The position numbers were made by a program, and so were the translations under genes. The notes under the pieces are model-generated. The model was not told the DNA's origin and made no database searches. It was given only the letters and a program-made list of their open reading frames with translations. From the NCBI GenBank assembly GCA_022829145.1, contig CM040761.1, positions 16,860,245-16,924,244 on the forward strand: a stretch of 64,000 nt of DNA, written 5' to 3'. Each line of letters opens with the position of its first letter. Within the stretch, counting starts at the first letter, position 1. The stretch is from Albula goreensis (taxonomy: Eukaryota; Chordata; Actinopteri; Albuliformes; Albulidae). Below, in pieces: positions 22,001 to 33,529 of this stretch.

Positions 22001-25000
22001 GTGTATAAGCCTGATTTGACTGTAAGTACAGTGGGCTCAGAGACCGATGCAAATTGTTTGTATACAATGACAATGCACACAGATACCTAGTAAATGTGAC
22101 CCAGTTGGCCATTTTTCATTTGAAGTTTTTATGTGCCAAACTTAGGTTTTATTGTTAAGAGTCTTGCAGCTAAGACAGATATAGTTATATTCGGAATGTA
22201 ACCAGTATGACTTCAATGTAATGAAGGAGGTCTAAGGTGAAGACAAGAGCGAATTACACAGTTTACATTTCTACACACTATCCATTTATACAGCTAGCTA
22301 TTTGACCAAAGTAATAGCATTAGCTGATGAAAAGCTGTACAGTAAAGGTTTTTCTCTACTACTGAGCCAATATCGAATCCTGATAGATTAGAGATGGCTG
22401 GTTGATTGCAACACAGCCAGCAATGTGCCAAAGTTGGCCCTTTGTGGTGACGACTGAAATTATGTGTATGGTACTCCCTTATCTCTCTAAAAGCAATTTG
22501 AAATGATCGATTTTGGTTGGTGTCTCAGCCTAGTATGAAATCTCATGTGATTGTGATTCTTCTGGAGGAAGTTGCCCAGACAGCAGGAAACCTGCCTGAA
22601 ATCATCAAACTAGTTGAGTTTACAATCATGACAAAATTTCAGTCTGCATGTACAACAATTTCTTGAGCATTACAGAGAAAGACTAAAATTGTAGTTGCAA
22701 CCATGTACAGTCCCTTAACGGTTTATATTAAAATGACACCATTATGAAACATTGCACTCAGTTATATTCCACTACATATGCAAATTATCACACAGCAGCA
22801 TGGTGACGTACTGAAACATTTGAAGAGATGAGACATTTAAAGAGCAGCCATATTTGCTAAATTTGTCCTCAAAGCCATGGATACCCCAACACCTTTGATT
22901 GTGTTAACATGGCAGTGGTGCTCAATGCAAGATTTCTCACTCATCGCATATGAAACTTGTCTCTGTCACAGTGGACTGGCATATTCCACATACAGACCAA
23001 CTTCCTTTGGTGATGCATTTATCGAGTTGGTTGAAATAAAGTCAAGGAACTTGTTTTAAGCCTCCAGGATGTTTTTCTGCCTTTTGGCGTTGTTGTCCTC
23101 AACTCTTTTTACAGAAGAAGCATATCTCCATAACGTTTGGGTACAATAAGAAAAACAAGGAGCAGTATGGCATAATGATGTACCACAAAAAACGCCTGAT
23201 TCGCGCCTACGAGCACGTTGGCTGCCAGCTAAAGGTGAGAAACCCTGAACTTGTTTTTTCTTTGGTGAATTTAATTGAAGCAGTTGGAAAAGTTGTACAT
23301 TTTAGTGCTTCATAGTGTCCAATTGTAATTGATTTTTATCAGTTTGCTGATACATCCCACTCTCTTTTTCTCGACAGGAACGGGTGTAGGAATAATTGGT
23401 GTCATAGAGTGCAACTTTCTTCAACCAACACACAACAAACAGGACTTTAATGACACAGAGGAGTACAGGTAATTGGGCCCTGCTTTATCTTAAGTCTGAT
23501 TTTGTAGATGGCTAAGTATTTGATAGAGCAGGTTTTCATTTGTCTATTCTGTTAGACATATGAAAGTAGTCTTTTACAAGATCACAAAAAAAGTTCAATT
23601 TCTAGTTGTAATCTTCATCTTTAGGAAAATAAAAGTCAACCTTGGGACAAAACTGGAGGAATATTGGAAAGAAATTCGCTATAAAAAAAGGAAAGATGAT
23701 CCCAACTGCAGCACGGCTATCGAGGACACAGAGTGAGTACTATGAATGAGATGTTTTTTTTTTTTTTAAACTTTACACTTTGTCAGTGGTGTAAGGGAGG
23801 TGCTAAACCGAAGATTCAAGCCTACAACCATCTGTAAATAGACAGCTATATCTCTGGCTTTAGGAGGACTCCGGATCAGAACTGGGTCCAGTGTGTCACA
23901 TGCCAGAAGTGGAGGAAGCTTCCAGATGGAATTGATGCCAAAAAGCTTCCTGAAGCGTGGTTCTGCCAAATGAACCCAGACCCCCAATACAGGTGATGCC
24001 TAGTCTCCCATTATTACTATAGGTGTTGGAACATTATACCATTACACCCATCATACCATTCCAAAATTGTATTTGCATAGGAACTCAGGTGGAGAGTTTT
24101 TATGAGTCATTTGTCGGTTACTGGGTTCTTCTAGGACCTGTTGCTTTGTAAATTCTTGATAGTAAATTTTATACCCCGCAGGACCTGCCAAGCAGAAGAA
24201 GAGCTGGAGGATTCAGAAGACGAGCAGCCCTTCCAGAGGACCTATAAACAACAGTAAGAGCATAAGTTCTTATCTGTTTTGCATTTTTCCACCATGACTT
24301 TGGAACTAACAATTGACTCACTTAAGTTTGTAGGAACCTTCATTGATAAAAAAATTGCCCCCCTACATTTCTTCAAATTGCATATCTTTTAAAAACTTAG
24401 AAATACCTCTTCAAGGTTAAATGCTTCATGAGATCCTGCGTTTAATTAACTTACTCTTATGCCAATCACACAATAAGTGCAGAACATGGTATGTGCAGTC
24501 CTGTGCTACATTGGCCACACTGTCTATTTTTCCACCATAAGTCATATAGTGTAACTACCTCAGAACAAATGGCGATCAGGGGCTGAGCACATTTCCCATT
24601 TCCAGAGGCTAGCAACTAACAGTTTCTTGGTGAGTTGCTAGGAAGTGCTAATACTGTAGAGACCAGAGAAATGCTGGTTGACGAAAGCCCAACCCTCCCA
24701 TAGTGAGTCAAAGCCAACTTCCCACTGTAGACCCTCATTTATACCTGGCTAAAGTGAAATCATCATCCTAGACTCTCCCAGGGCTATAAGGCCTGTATAT
24801 GGGCTCAAGATCCCACAGGAGTTTGCATGCTTAATCTGCCATATAGATTTCAGATGAGTATTATTTTTTTTATTTATTGATTTTCTTCCGACAGGGAGAA
24901 GAACATGAAGCTGCAGGAGAGGAACAGACGGCAGGTGGGTGGTTTGTGTGTTTGTGCGCTCATCAAACTAATCCCCTGCAGTGACAGGCATTCTGACTGA

Positions 25001-28000
25001 AGGGTTGTGTGACAAAAAAAAGAGTCGGCAGGCTGCTGATGCCCTCTTGTGGCTCAGTGGCGATAGGTGTTAAGGAGTGTTTCTCTGTTACAGTGTATGT
25101 TGTATGTTCAGTTACTGATTTTGGAAATATGTGAAACTATGCTTTGGAAGTTTTCCAAGCTCAGAATATCAGTGCTTGTTTGCAGAAGCAGGTGTTATTC
25201 CCCATATAACACAACGCTGAAGTACATTAGACATGTTTTAGTAATGCTTTTTGGTTTATAGTCCACAGTTTCATTGAAGGACCCATGTCTTTCCATAGTA
25301 TTACTCTTCTGGAACATTTGGAATCGAACTGCCTGAACAACCAGGATCATGTGGTCCTGTTGTCTGTCACTAATAGTCTGTTTTATGTTTGACATACTAT
25401 AGAGCTCTGATGATCCCATTCCTTCACCGAGCACTTCAAATACTCCTTCAACACGCGTTACACGGCAAACAGCAGGGCAAGTTGAAACCTGCTTCACCCC
25501 ACCTGCCTCTGCTACTCCCAGCTCAGGTAATAATTCTTACAATCGCTGGCTAATTACAAAATGTCTTAAACTGATCTGCTACTGTTCTGGATGGACTTTT
25601 GTCTTTTCACCATCTAGTGGTAAAACATCAGTATTACAGGTGCCACTCCTGCCTAGAGGATGTGAGTGGGTCAGTCAGTGTATAACTTTTTCGGAGCCGC
25701 CACCTGCAGTTGAAGCTAGGACCTCTCTCTAAGTGCTGTACACACAGGTAGAACTGAAGATGCTGTGCAACTGAGCAGCAAACTTATACTGTAAAAGAGC
25801 AACATGGCCTGTTTATCTCTTCTGTTTGCAGGTCGTAGGGTTTCCACTCCACACCGGCTCCTCATCTCTGATGTGCGCTCCCTGTCCACTCCAAGGTACT
25901 ATTGTAGTTCAGTTTTACAGCGTGTGCTTGAATTGGCTGAAAAATGCTGTGTCTGTCTTTTGATGGATTTTGTAGGTTTTTTCCCTGTATTTGTTTTCCC
26001 CAAACATGGTAGTGTAACAAATACACAGGTGTGTCACATAATTTTGTTTTAAAGAAATTACAGGATTGACTTAAAGGCTCATCCTACATGTCAGCAAAAA
26101 AGAACACATTTCATGCATTTAACATTTCTGAGATACTATTTAACTTAATTTGTTCAGGATCAGACTTCATGATATCCTCAAGGGGAAATTGCCCCATCTG
26201 GTAATTTGGGGAATGTGTACAATTTTGGTACAAGGAAGCTTTTAGGGACTTTTATTAATATGCTTCATGAACCCTTTTTTCTTTAGGATATCATGAAGTA
26301 TGATATAATAGATACTTCAGATGTAAATGAAATTACAGGTAACCTAGACAAAAAATTTCATTTTCCTGTGGACTTACCACAGGTTTAATAAACTGCACTT
26401 CTGTCTTCAGGGGCAAGAGGACACTGTTTCCCAATATGCAGAGCAAAGTGGCAAAAAGGGCAAGGGTGAGCAGTCCACAACACAGCACAGCAGTGGTAGG
26501 AGACTCTGCAGAATCTTCAGATCCGAGTTCACCTTCGTCACACATCACCCCGGACAATGATGACATGCTACTTGCCGAAATGCCAGCTGAGCACTGTGTC
26601 ATAGAGGGCGTGGGGACAAACTTGGAAGCCAGCAATGAGGCCTTTGGAGAGGGGTCCATGGAGACAGATACCACAGTGATGGCTGTGTCCACTCCATCAT
26701 GTGTGCAGCAGCAGGTGTCCAGGACCACCCAGACGGAGCTGCTGGTTGAGTTGAAGGAGGAATGGGAAGAGAGGATGACAGGAACGAGCATGGCAGAGGA
26801 TGAGTCCATGCGTGTAGTGGAGAGGGAGAATGCAGGCACTGGGGACAGAGCGCAGACGGACCGAGCAGCGGCCAATATCAGCCTCCTGGAGACACAGCAG
26901 GACCAGCTAATGGAGCTGATGCAGACTGCAGCACTGGAGAGAGACCAGTTCAGGGAGCAGGCAGAGTCAGCCAGGCAGGAGAGAGACCGGTATAGGGAGC
27001 AGGTGGAAACAGCCAATCAGAAGAGAGACCAATACAAGAAGCAGGTGGAGACAGCCAATGAGGAGAGAGACAGGTACAGGGAACAGGTAGTGACAGTCAG
27101 TCAGGAGAGAGATGGGTACAGGGAGCAGGTTGAGACAGCCAATCAGGGAAGAGACCAGTACAGGGAGCAAGTGGAGGCAGCCAATCAGGAGAGAGATCGG
27201 TATAAGTCAGAGCTGGACCAGTTAAGCTGCCAGATGGATGACCTGAAGGAGCAGCTTCAGGAGCTGAGGGCAAGCACTGTGAAAAAGGAATTGTGTCACC
27301 AGGCCACAGAGACAAATGGGGAAGATGAACTCGCACTGCAGGTGGACTCCATCCTTCGTGACCTTGAGCACAACAACCAAGAGAGAAATGAGCTGAGGAG
27401 CCAGGTTAGTGTCCTCTCTCTCTTAGCAAGTCATTTTGGTCCTTTTCATTAATATTGTCAACGTTTTTATTGCAAACTGTTTTACTGTTTTATGTACATG
27501 TGTGATGCTGTGTGAGCTTCATAGCTGCTGTCTTGCCATGTCTTTTATAACAACATTTTAATCACAATAGACATTTCCTGCTTAAATGAAGTACAAATAA
27601 ATATAGTCGACCAGAGGCAGAGCTTACATGTACTTAGAAAAAATGGATTGCATATTTTAGCCAGCGTCTAAAATCAAGGCCCAGTCCTTGTAAGCCAGTG
27701 AAGGCCCAGTGCATCCCAGTCAGCCCTATCAGTAATCCTCTCCACAAATCAGTCAGTAGGTCTCTTGAGCTGTATTTCATGTTGAGTTGCACTGAACGTG
27801 TTGAGACAGTGCCCAGCTGTCAATCTGTATCACCCAAGTTGCCTGAGAAAATGTCTCACATTTTGTCTGTCTCGTCTGGCCACACCGTCCTGCAATCCTG
27901 TTGGTTCTCCTGCTCAGCTGCAGAGTGTGGAGGCGGAGAGAGCCAGTCTCTCCTCTCAGTGTGAGCAGCAGAGGAGGGAGCTGGAGGAGCAGAGTAGGGA

Positions 28001-28786
28001 GCTGGAGGAGCTGAAGAGGGAGGCTGGAAACAGGACCAGCAGCCCCAGTACAGAGGCAGGCACCCCAAACAGACCCATCATGCAGGGAAACCCGGATGAC
28101 ACACATAGGTATGGAGAACAGCATCAATGAACCAAGAACAAGGTCCTCAGCACTTTTTATTTGAATTCATTTTATCCTAGGCCATTGTTTTCTCCTCACA
28201 GATTTTTAAAAAGCATTGCATATTATTTTAGTCATAAACAAGTTAAACACTGGGAAAGCCTTGCAGAGTTGTATCATCCAAGCACTGAGCACTGCAGTGT
28301 TAACAGTTATCAAAACCAACTTAACAGAAAACAGGAGATTTCAAGCGACCAGCTTACCAGAAAAAGATAATTTTTTTGGGTATTCATATAATATTAAAGC
28401 AGGAGATGCAGAGAAATATACCAGAAAACAGGAGAATATGAGTAACATGTTTTCAATATCCAGTATAGCAAAATAAAATATTTTGAATAACCAACCTAAC
28501 AGAAAAGTTAATGTTGAAAATGTACTTGTGAATATATGGTGGTGTACAATAATTCCACTTGAGTCTAGTACTGGGTAGTATTTTCCCTTACGTATGAGTC
28601 TTCTCTTATGTGTGTTCACTCTCTCCGTATCTGTCTGTTGGAAGGCTGACAAATCTGCGAGTCAGTGTCAGCCGTCTTCTAGTGACCTTGATACCCGACC
28701 TGGACCTGGGCCAGGTCAACTACGACACCAACGTCATCGACGAGATCCTGGAGCAGTTCCTAGATGGTGTCAGTCCCTCCACATAG
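16049..28786 (+). CDS. morc3: MORC3-type GHKL ATPase / CW zinc finger protein, tandem copy 2
   Basis: Exons: 16049-16087, 17473-17545, 19494-19626, 19858-20084, 20297-20453, 20791-20929, 21819-21947, 23115-23234, 23378-23468, 23625-23732, 23864-23992, 24182-24253, 24895-24934, 25403-25526, 25832-25895, 26411-27404, 27918-28108, 28645-28786; about 990 residues. Visible motifs: [34 protein letters not shown], the CW finger ([26 protein letters not shown]), a long coiled coil with 14-residue repeats, [12 protein letters not shown] as in human MORC3, and the tail [15 protein letters not shown]. Exons 2, 3, 7, 8, 10 and 11 have the same lengths as in copy 1. The exon 8/9 junction is out of frame (exon 9 is 91 bases instead of 98), so the copy is either functional with a sequence error or unusual splice, or recently damaged. 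Nuclear chromatin-silencing role inferred from family. Confidence 0.87.
16626..16643 (-). promoter_or_regulatory. ISRE/IRF-like element in intron 1 of MORC3 copy 2
   Basis: On the minus strand the sequence reads GTGAAACGAAAGTGAAAC: three GAAA cores, including GAAAGTGAAA, which fits the interferon-stimulated response element pattern GAAANNGAAA. It lies about 0.6 kb after the start codon, within plausible promoter-proximal range. No equally good site was seen near copy 1. Function is inferred. Confidence 0.5.
20085..20296 (+). other. U12-type AT-AC intron 4 of MORC3 copy 2
   Basis: The donor is ATATCCTTTCC, the exact minor-spliceosome AT-AC consensus. A U12 branch site CTCCTTGAC has its adenosine at 20283, and the intron can end at AC 20295-20296, 13 bases later. 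Using these ends gives phase 1 and the in-frame junction [19 protein letters not shown]. Using the nearby AG at 20299-20300 would shift the frame (t+tg ctg tgg cgg), so only the AC end is compatible with coding. The paralogous intron in copy 1 is GT-AG and phase 2. Confidence 0.85.
21948..23114 (+). other. U12-type GT-AG intron 7 of MORC3 copy 2 (1167 bases)
   Basis: Donor GTATCCTTCTGTC and a branch-like GTCCTCAACT with its adenosine at 23102, 12 bases before the AG at 23114. Same position and phase 0 as the 143-base U12-type intron of copy 1, but eight times longer. Junction KFL / [11 protein letters not shown] is in frame. Confidence 0.8.
23864..24253 (+). other. CW-type zinc finger exons (11-12) of MORC3 copy 2
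   Basis: Encodes [17 protein letters not shown], then [30 protein letters not shown]. All four zinc-binding cysteines and the aromatic residues are kept. Exon 11 is 129 bases in both paralogues. Methyl-H3K4 reading is inferred from human MORC3. Confidence 0.87.
26411..27404 (+). other. Long coiled-coil exon of MORC3 copy 2
   Basis: A 994-base exon, phase 2 in and phase 0 out, encoding a basic start ([19 protein letters not shown]), an acidic/serine-rich middle, [18 protein letters not shown], a 14-residue tandem repeat, and [20 protein letters not shown], which matches a segment of human MORC3 that contains a SUMO-consensus VKKE. Copy 1 lacks both the repeat expansion and the VKKE segment. 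Confidence 0.85.
26937..27209 (+). repeat. 42-bp coding minisatellite in MORC3 copy 2
   Basis: Six complete and one partial 42-base units in frame, consensus protein unit [14 protein letters not shown]. Units start at 26937, 26979, 27021, 27063, 27105, 27147 and 27189 with no indels between them. The 14-residue period equals two heptads, so length changes preserve coiled-coil register. Copy 1 has a single equivalent unit ([15 protein letters not shown]) near 12620. Confidence 0.92.
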
Positions 28787-31124
28787 ACATTCCAGTGGAC
28801 CAGCTCCAAGGCTTTGCTAGGAGAAACTGGTCCCTGGCAATCTGTCCTCTCAGCACAAGGGGGAGCTGGTCAGTGGTGCTTAAATTTACAGTCCTCTTAC
28901 ATTTACTTTCCATGTTTATGTGTATCTGTCTTTAACTTTTTTTACAATAAGATCCAGTATATCACATTTGTTGAGGTAATTTTTGTCTTTTTCTGTAGCA
29001 CCAAGCTTTATGAATTAAGTATGAATCTTACATTGAATGGTCTGAAACATGACATACATGAAACATTTTGGAATGATGAAATGGAAGTCTTTTGTTTTTT
29101 AAAGTATATCTAATGTGAAACCCATGCACTGTTCTCCTCTTTGGAAAATGTGAAGAGAAATTGTGTAATAATATAATGCTCTTTGATTTATTTTGTTTCA
29201 TTCAATGTATTTCCTTGATTAATAGCAAATTACTTAATTTTAATAAAAGTGAACTGGAAATACTGCTCAATTACATATCCAGTTTTTGGGAGACTTCACA
29301 GTTTTTTATGAAATACATTTTAAACAGTTCTTCTCTCAAGTTCTCTCTCATTCCTGTAAACTGTTCCATAAACAGCACATTTTGTCCGTATTTTCATGTC
29401 TTTCTGTATATCCTCCTGTATTGTCATATCATCTGAATAAGCTTGATATTACCACATTCTTTGAAGGTCTTATGACCAAGTTTTCACCTTAACTCTTACA
29501 AGATGTTGACCAAAGAACCAATAGGAAATTAAGGACCTAGATTTATTGGGAGGAAGTTAGAGATTCTTTTTGTCTGTAATTGACACATTGTGAGAAAAAG
29601 TTTTTCAGGTTGAGCTCAGTCAGAAGAACAAGGGGGGATAATTGGAAATTAGTGAAAGGTCAGCTGTGAATTGACATGAGGAAATATTATTTTTCATTGG
29701 GTGTTGACCATGCCGCTTGCTGGGCCATGCAGTAGAGGCCCATAGAGATCTGTTCCTGTCATTGTATGCTTTGATCCTCCTCTCTGGGAATCTCTTAATC
29801 CAGTGTAATACTGAGTGATATAACATGGTGTTTTCACAGCTTCCTCCCTGCATGTTCACATAGTTTTTATTCATGTAGGCCAGTAACATACTGTACAGTA
29901 ACATTCCATACTGAGTGTCTCTGTCTCACAGATATAGTGAGATATAGTCTAACACATAGGTCTGAAGCAGTTTTTTTTCACCCCAGGACTAGAGGGATGC
30001 TCTGTGCAACAAGATATGATGAACCCTCTCAACTAAGACCAAGATTCCTGTTGCTTTTTCAGGGTTGATATCATATTCTGGTACAGATGTTCAAGGGGTT
30101 GTGATTCTGGGCATTTCAATAGCACCATGGAGTTTGAGGATGACATTTTGCATGAATCTCATAAATGCTTACTTTGTATAAAGAAAATATCTCACTGGAA
30201 TTTTGAGAATGTTTTTTTTTTTTTACCTCCCTTTGTAAGTCCATTGCCTGTTACAAAATTGATTTCCATACTATAGAACTGCTTTGTCTTAACATTTTAA
30301 TAAAATGCTTCAGTTTGAGTAATATTTATGTGTGGTCAATGTTCATGAATACGCTGTGCAGCATCAGTAAGAGTGCTTATGAAATCCACCCACATGGAGC
30401 CATTGATATTACCAAGGGAACACGCTCAAGGTATCTCAGGTGTTCAGGCACAACTGTTCTTCTGCCTTCTAGCCTAGATACCTTCATTATGATCTATTTA
30501 TTTATACTTCAGTAAGTTTCAGCTACCAAGACTCCCAGTGCCTGCTCCAGTCTTGCTAATAGAGCAGGGATACTAGTGCTGCTTTATAATAGGCCAATTT
30601 AAATGTTTTTGGAGTGTCCGGCAATTGTGAGGATAATTTTTTGATCTCAACATTAGATTTGCAAAATTGATTGCTTTTCCATTTACAATGTGGATGCCCT
30701 CACACACATTGTCTTTGTGTCGTTAGTAATACTCTGTAAGTAGTGATGCTTTTGCATGTAGATGCTCTTTGTATAAGCTGTCAGCCTAGGGAGGCTGACT
30801 GTTCTCATCATCATACATTTGGTTTTCCAAGATTGCAGACTGTACTGTGTGATTATGAACTCATCTGGGTTTTTCGTAGTCACATTACTTGTGAGCTGAG
30901 CATTTTGAAATTAATGAATGTGAGTGAAAGAAAACAACTTCATGTTTAAGTTCCTTCAATGAGCCATTGAGTAACACATTAGCAAAAAACTATTGACATT
31001 TAGCAGTGCTATTTACATCAAAGAAAATTAGTTTTCATTCCCTGCTCTTAGGTGACACTCTCTGGGATCCCTCAGGTGAGTGCATTACCATACTGATCTG
31101 CAACAGGTTGCCATCTCTCTGTCT
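28787..31124. other. 3' flank of MORC3 copy 2
   Basis: Probably begins with the copy 2 3'UTR. AATAAA hexamers occur at 29242-29247 and 30299-30304; which is used cannot be decided. The sequence is AT-rich, with short chance open frames only. No further exon, RNA gene or conserved coding pattern was recognised. Confidence 0.45.
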
Positions 31125-31132
31125 GTCTAAAG

Positions 31133-31319
31133 CAGTGGTTCTTAACCTTGTTGGAGATACTGAACCCCACCAGTTTCATATGCGCATTCACCGAACCCTT
31201 CTTGATGGCCAAGTGGGGCGTGTCATCATGAATCATATGAGTCAGGTGTGTGTCTTGAACCCCTGAGACTGACTCACCAAACCCCTGGGGTTCGATCGAA
31301 CCCAGGTTAAGAACCAGTG
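31133..31319. mobile_element. hAT-type MITE with 8-bp target-site duplication
   Basis: A 187-base non-coding element bounded by inverted ends: CAGTGGTTCTTAACC on the left and GGTTAAGAACCAGTG on the right (one mismatch). It is flanked on both sides by the direct repeat GTCTAAAG (31125-31132 and 31320-31327). An 8-bp duplication with CAGNGGTTCTTAACC ends is typical of hAT non-autonomous elements. No transposase is encoded. Confidence 0.85.
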
Positions 31320-31799
31320 GTCTAAAGAAACACATCCTTAAATATCTGGCCTGCTTTTCCTCTTGCTTGTTTGTGTCTCTTTTAATGTTGTTTCAGTTTA
31401 CATGCTCATTACACAATTCTGTATTTTTATATTGATTAAATTGTCTGGTTTGCAAATTTGAATACAGTTTATTATTCAGTTAGATATCACGCAGTTGTTT
31501 GGCTGAAGAAATCCATCACATTGAGTGAATGCCTACATGTTGTTTTTTGCTTTTAAGAATTTTTCAAAGACTAGTACATCAAAGATATGTTTTAGATCCA
31601 GACAGACCGCCTGACAGTGCACTGTAAATACAATTGAGTAAGAAGTTTATGCTTGTCTTATTATCTCCATCTCATTGTTTTTGTGTATCTCAGGCTTGCT
31701 TCTGTTTTCTTTTTCCTTTTCTGTCTTTTCCTGACCTCCTACCCCCACTCTCTCTCTCCCCATCCCTCCCTCCCGCCCCCACAGGCACACACTTGCCCT

Positions 31800-32015
31800 C
31801 TCTCTGGTCGCTATGTAGGAACCCCAGAGTTGCGTTGAATTGGTTATTATCCTGCAACTGTAACTCAGTTTTCAGATTCAAATTCTAGTTGGGGCACTTC
31901 CTGCAGTTTTACCCCTGGGCAAATAGCTTCAGTAAACACCCAGCTATATAAATAGATAATGTGTAATGTAGGTCATGCAAGTTGTTCTGGATAAAAGCAC
32001 TTACATATAAAATAT
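31800..32015 (+). repeat. Degenerate tRNA-SINE with fish-type 3' tail
   Basis: Contains TTTTACCCCTGGGCAAATAG, a CAGCTATATAAAT motif and a 3' end reading GTTGTTCTGGATAAAAGCAC, close to the shared tail (GTNGCTCTGGATAAGAGCGT) of many fish SINEs. The 5' tRNA-like head is not clear, so the left limit is approximate. Confidence 0.55.
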
Positions 32016-32039
32016 ATGAATAAAATTGCCATTTTTGCC

Positions 32040-32345
32040 CATCAGTCTATATTCAATAAGCCATCATGACAAAGTGAAAACATGTTTTCAGAACTTTTTG
32101 CAAATACATTAAAAATAAAAAACTGAAATCTTTACATAATTATTCAGACCCTTTGCTGTGGCACTCCATATTGTGGTGCATCCTATTTGCTTTAATCATC
32201 CTTGAGATGTGTCTGGAACTTGATTGGAGTCCACCTGTGGCAAATTGAATTGATTGGACATAGAAAGGCACATGTAAATTACATCTACAACACAAATGCG
32301 CAAAAAGTGAAGGGGTCTGAACGCTTTCTGAAGCCACTGTATACT
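32040..32345 (+). mobile_element. Tc1/mariner remnant
   Basis: Terminal sequence at the right end (AAAAAGTGAAGGGGTCTGAA, then CTTTCTGAAGCCACTGTAT) and internal stretches (TTGATTGGAGTCCACCTGTG, GAATTGATTGGACAT) match the untranslated region of Tc1-like elements common in teleosts. No transposase frame remains, so this is a dead internal-deletion copy. Confidence 0.75.
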
Positions 32346-33035
32346 GTTCATTTGCTCTGCACCTGACATGCACATTTCACTGGTTATAACATTTCTAATA
32401 TGACCATCATAGTTTATTATTATTTAAATTCAGAAAAAACACTTTCATAATGGTGTTTGGGATACGTTCATGTTATTTGCTCATTATTTTGCTATAAAAG
32501 TGGATTGAAGACAGATCGTCCACTTTTCTGGTTTTGAGTTGCAGGTCTTTAATATGTTAATGTGACTTTACTAAGCAGCAGGTTTGGGAAGCAGGTTTTT
32601 CCTGCCTCTTTCATTTTTTGGGGGGAGAGTTTGACTTCATCTACACAGATTTTGTTTTCCTTCGTGCCTGCTTCACATTTTATCATGGCAAATAGTTCAC
32701 AGTTCTGTTTTCACTCACACCTGTATTTGATCATTATTTTCTGAAAGCAATGTCTATGAAAATAAAACCTTGAAATAGTGGAGGTTCAAAATAGTTTTTT
32801 AAGACATGACTGTTTTAAATCAGCAGTGGGATTCACACAAGGGTCTTATTTTATTTTAGGGAGTTGAAAATTGGAAATAATTCAGCCAGAATGCAGAAAG
32901 AATGCTGAAATGCTTAATGGAAATAAAATGGAGTCAGCTGAATTTTTAATAAATGATCTCCATTCATATTCTGGATATGATGAGGCTAGAACTGAAATTT
33001 GACACTTTTACTCACATGGGAATATGCATTGCACC

Positions 33036-33061
33036 AAAAAAAAAAAAAAAAAAAAAAAAAC
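33036..33061. repeat. Poly(A) run
   Basis: About 25 consecutive adenines inside intergenic DNA, followed by CAGGAAGTAG. It could be the tail of a retroposed sequence, but no target duplication or recognisable body was found beside it. Confidence 0.9.
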
Positions 33062-33529
33062 AGGAAGTAGTTTTGTGTTCTGTACTGAAAGGCACTGCAC
33101 ACAGAGTTACTGGGTCTCTGCAGTGTGAAGGCAGGAGTATAGTAAAAACTTCAAAGAATATCTGTAGGTACTCCCAGTAGTTTCTGCTCAGTCCTCTTCC
33201 AGGATGGAGTTGAACAGATTTCATTTGGGTATGGCTTAAACCTTAAGCAGGGTTGCAGATGCAATGATTTTGACAAAATCTTTGAAAGGTCTTTTGTATC
33301 AAGAAACATTTAACAGGTATTAGTTAATGTACTTCAATTTTATTGTTGAGAGACATTGCAGATAATCCTGAAAAGCTTCAAGTCCATGTTTACACAGTGT
33401 ATAATGTTAAAAATCTATTCCAGGTCCGAGTACACACAGCTGCTTGGTTTGCAATTATAATTTATTACTTAGACAGTATTGTAATTTTTAGCAGCAGTCA
33501 TGCCATACAGAATTTCTCTTGCCTTATGG

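Larger units (their letters stand above)
17473..23468 (+). other. GHKL ATPase and transducer exons (2-9) of MORC3 copy 2
   Basis: Motif order and exon borders follow copy 1: [107 protein letters not shown] and [20 protein letters not shown]-site residues are intact. Differences from copy 1 cluster outside motifs, which suggests selection rather than free decay, except for the frame problem at the start of exon 9. Confidence 0.85.

Noticed and set aside
26285-26339. Possible small exon after TTTCTTTAG in copy 2
   Set aside because: Contains a stop in the required frame; exon 25832-25895 joins 26411 in frame without it.
26333-27016. 227-codon minus-strand open frame
   Set aside because: Antisense of the copy 2 coiled-coil exon; composition follows from the sense codons.
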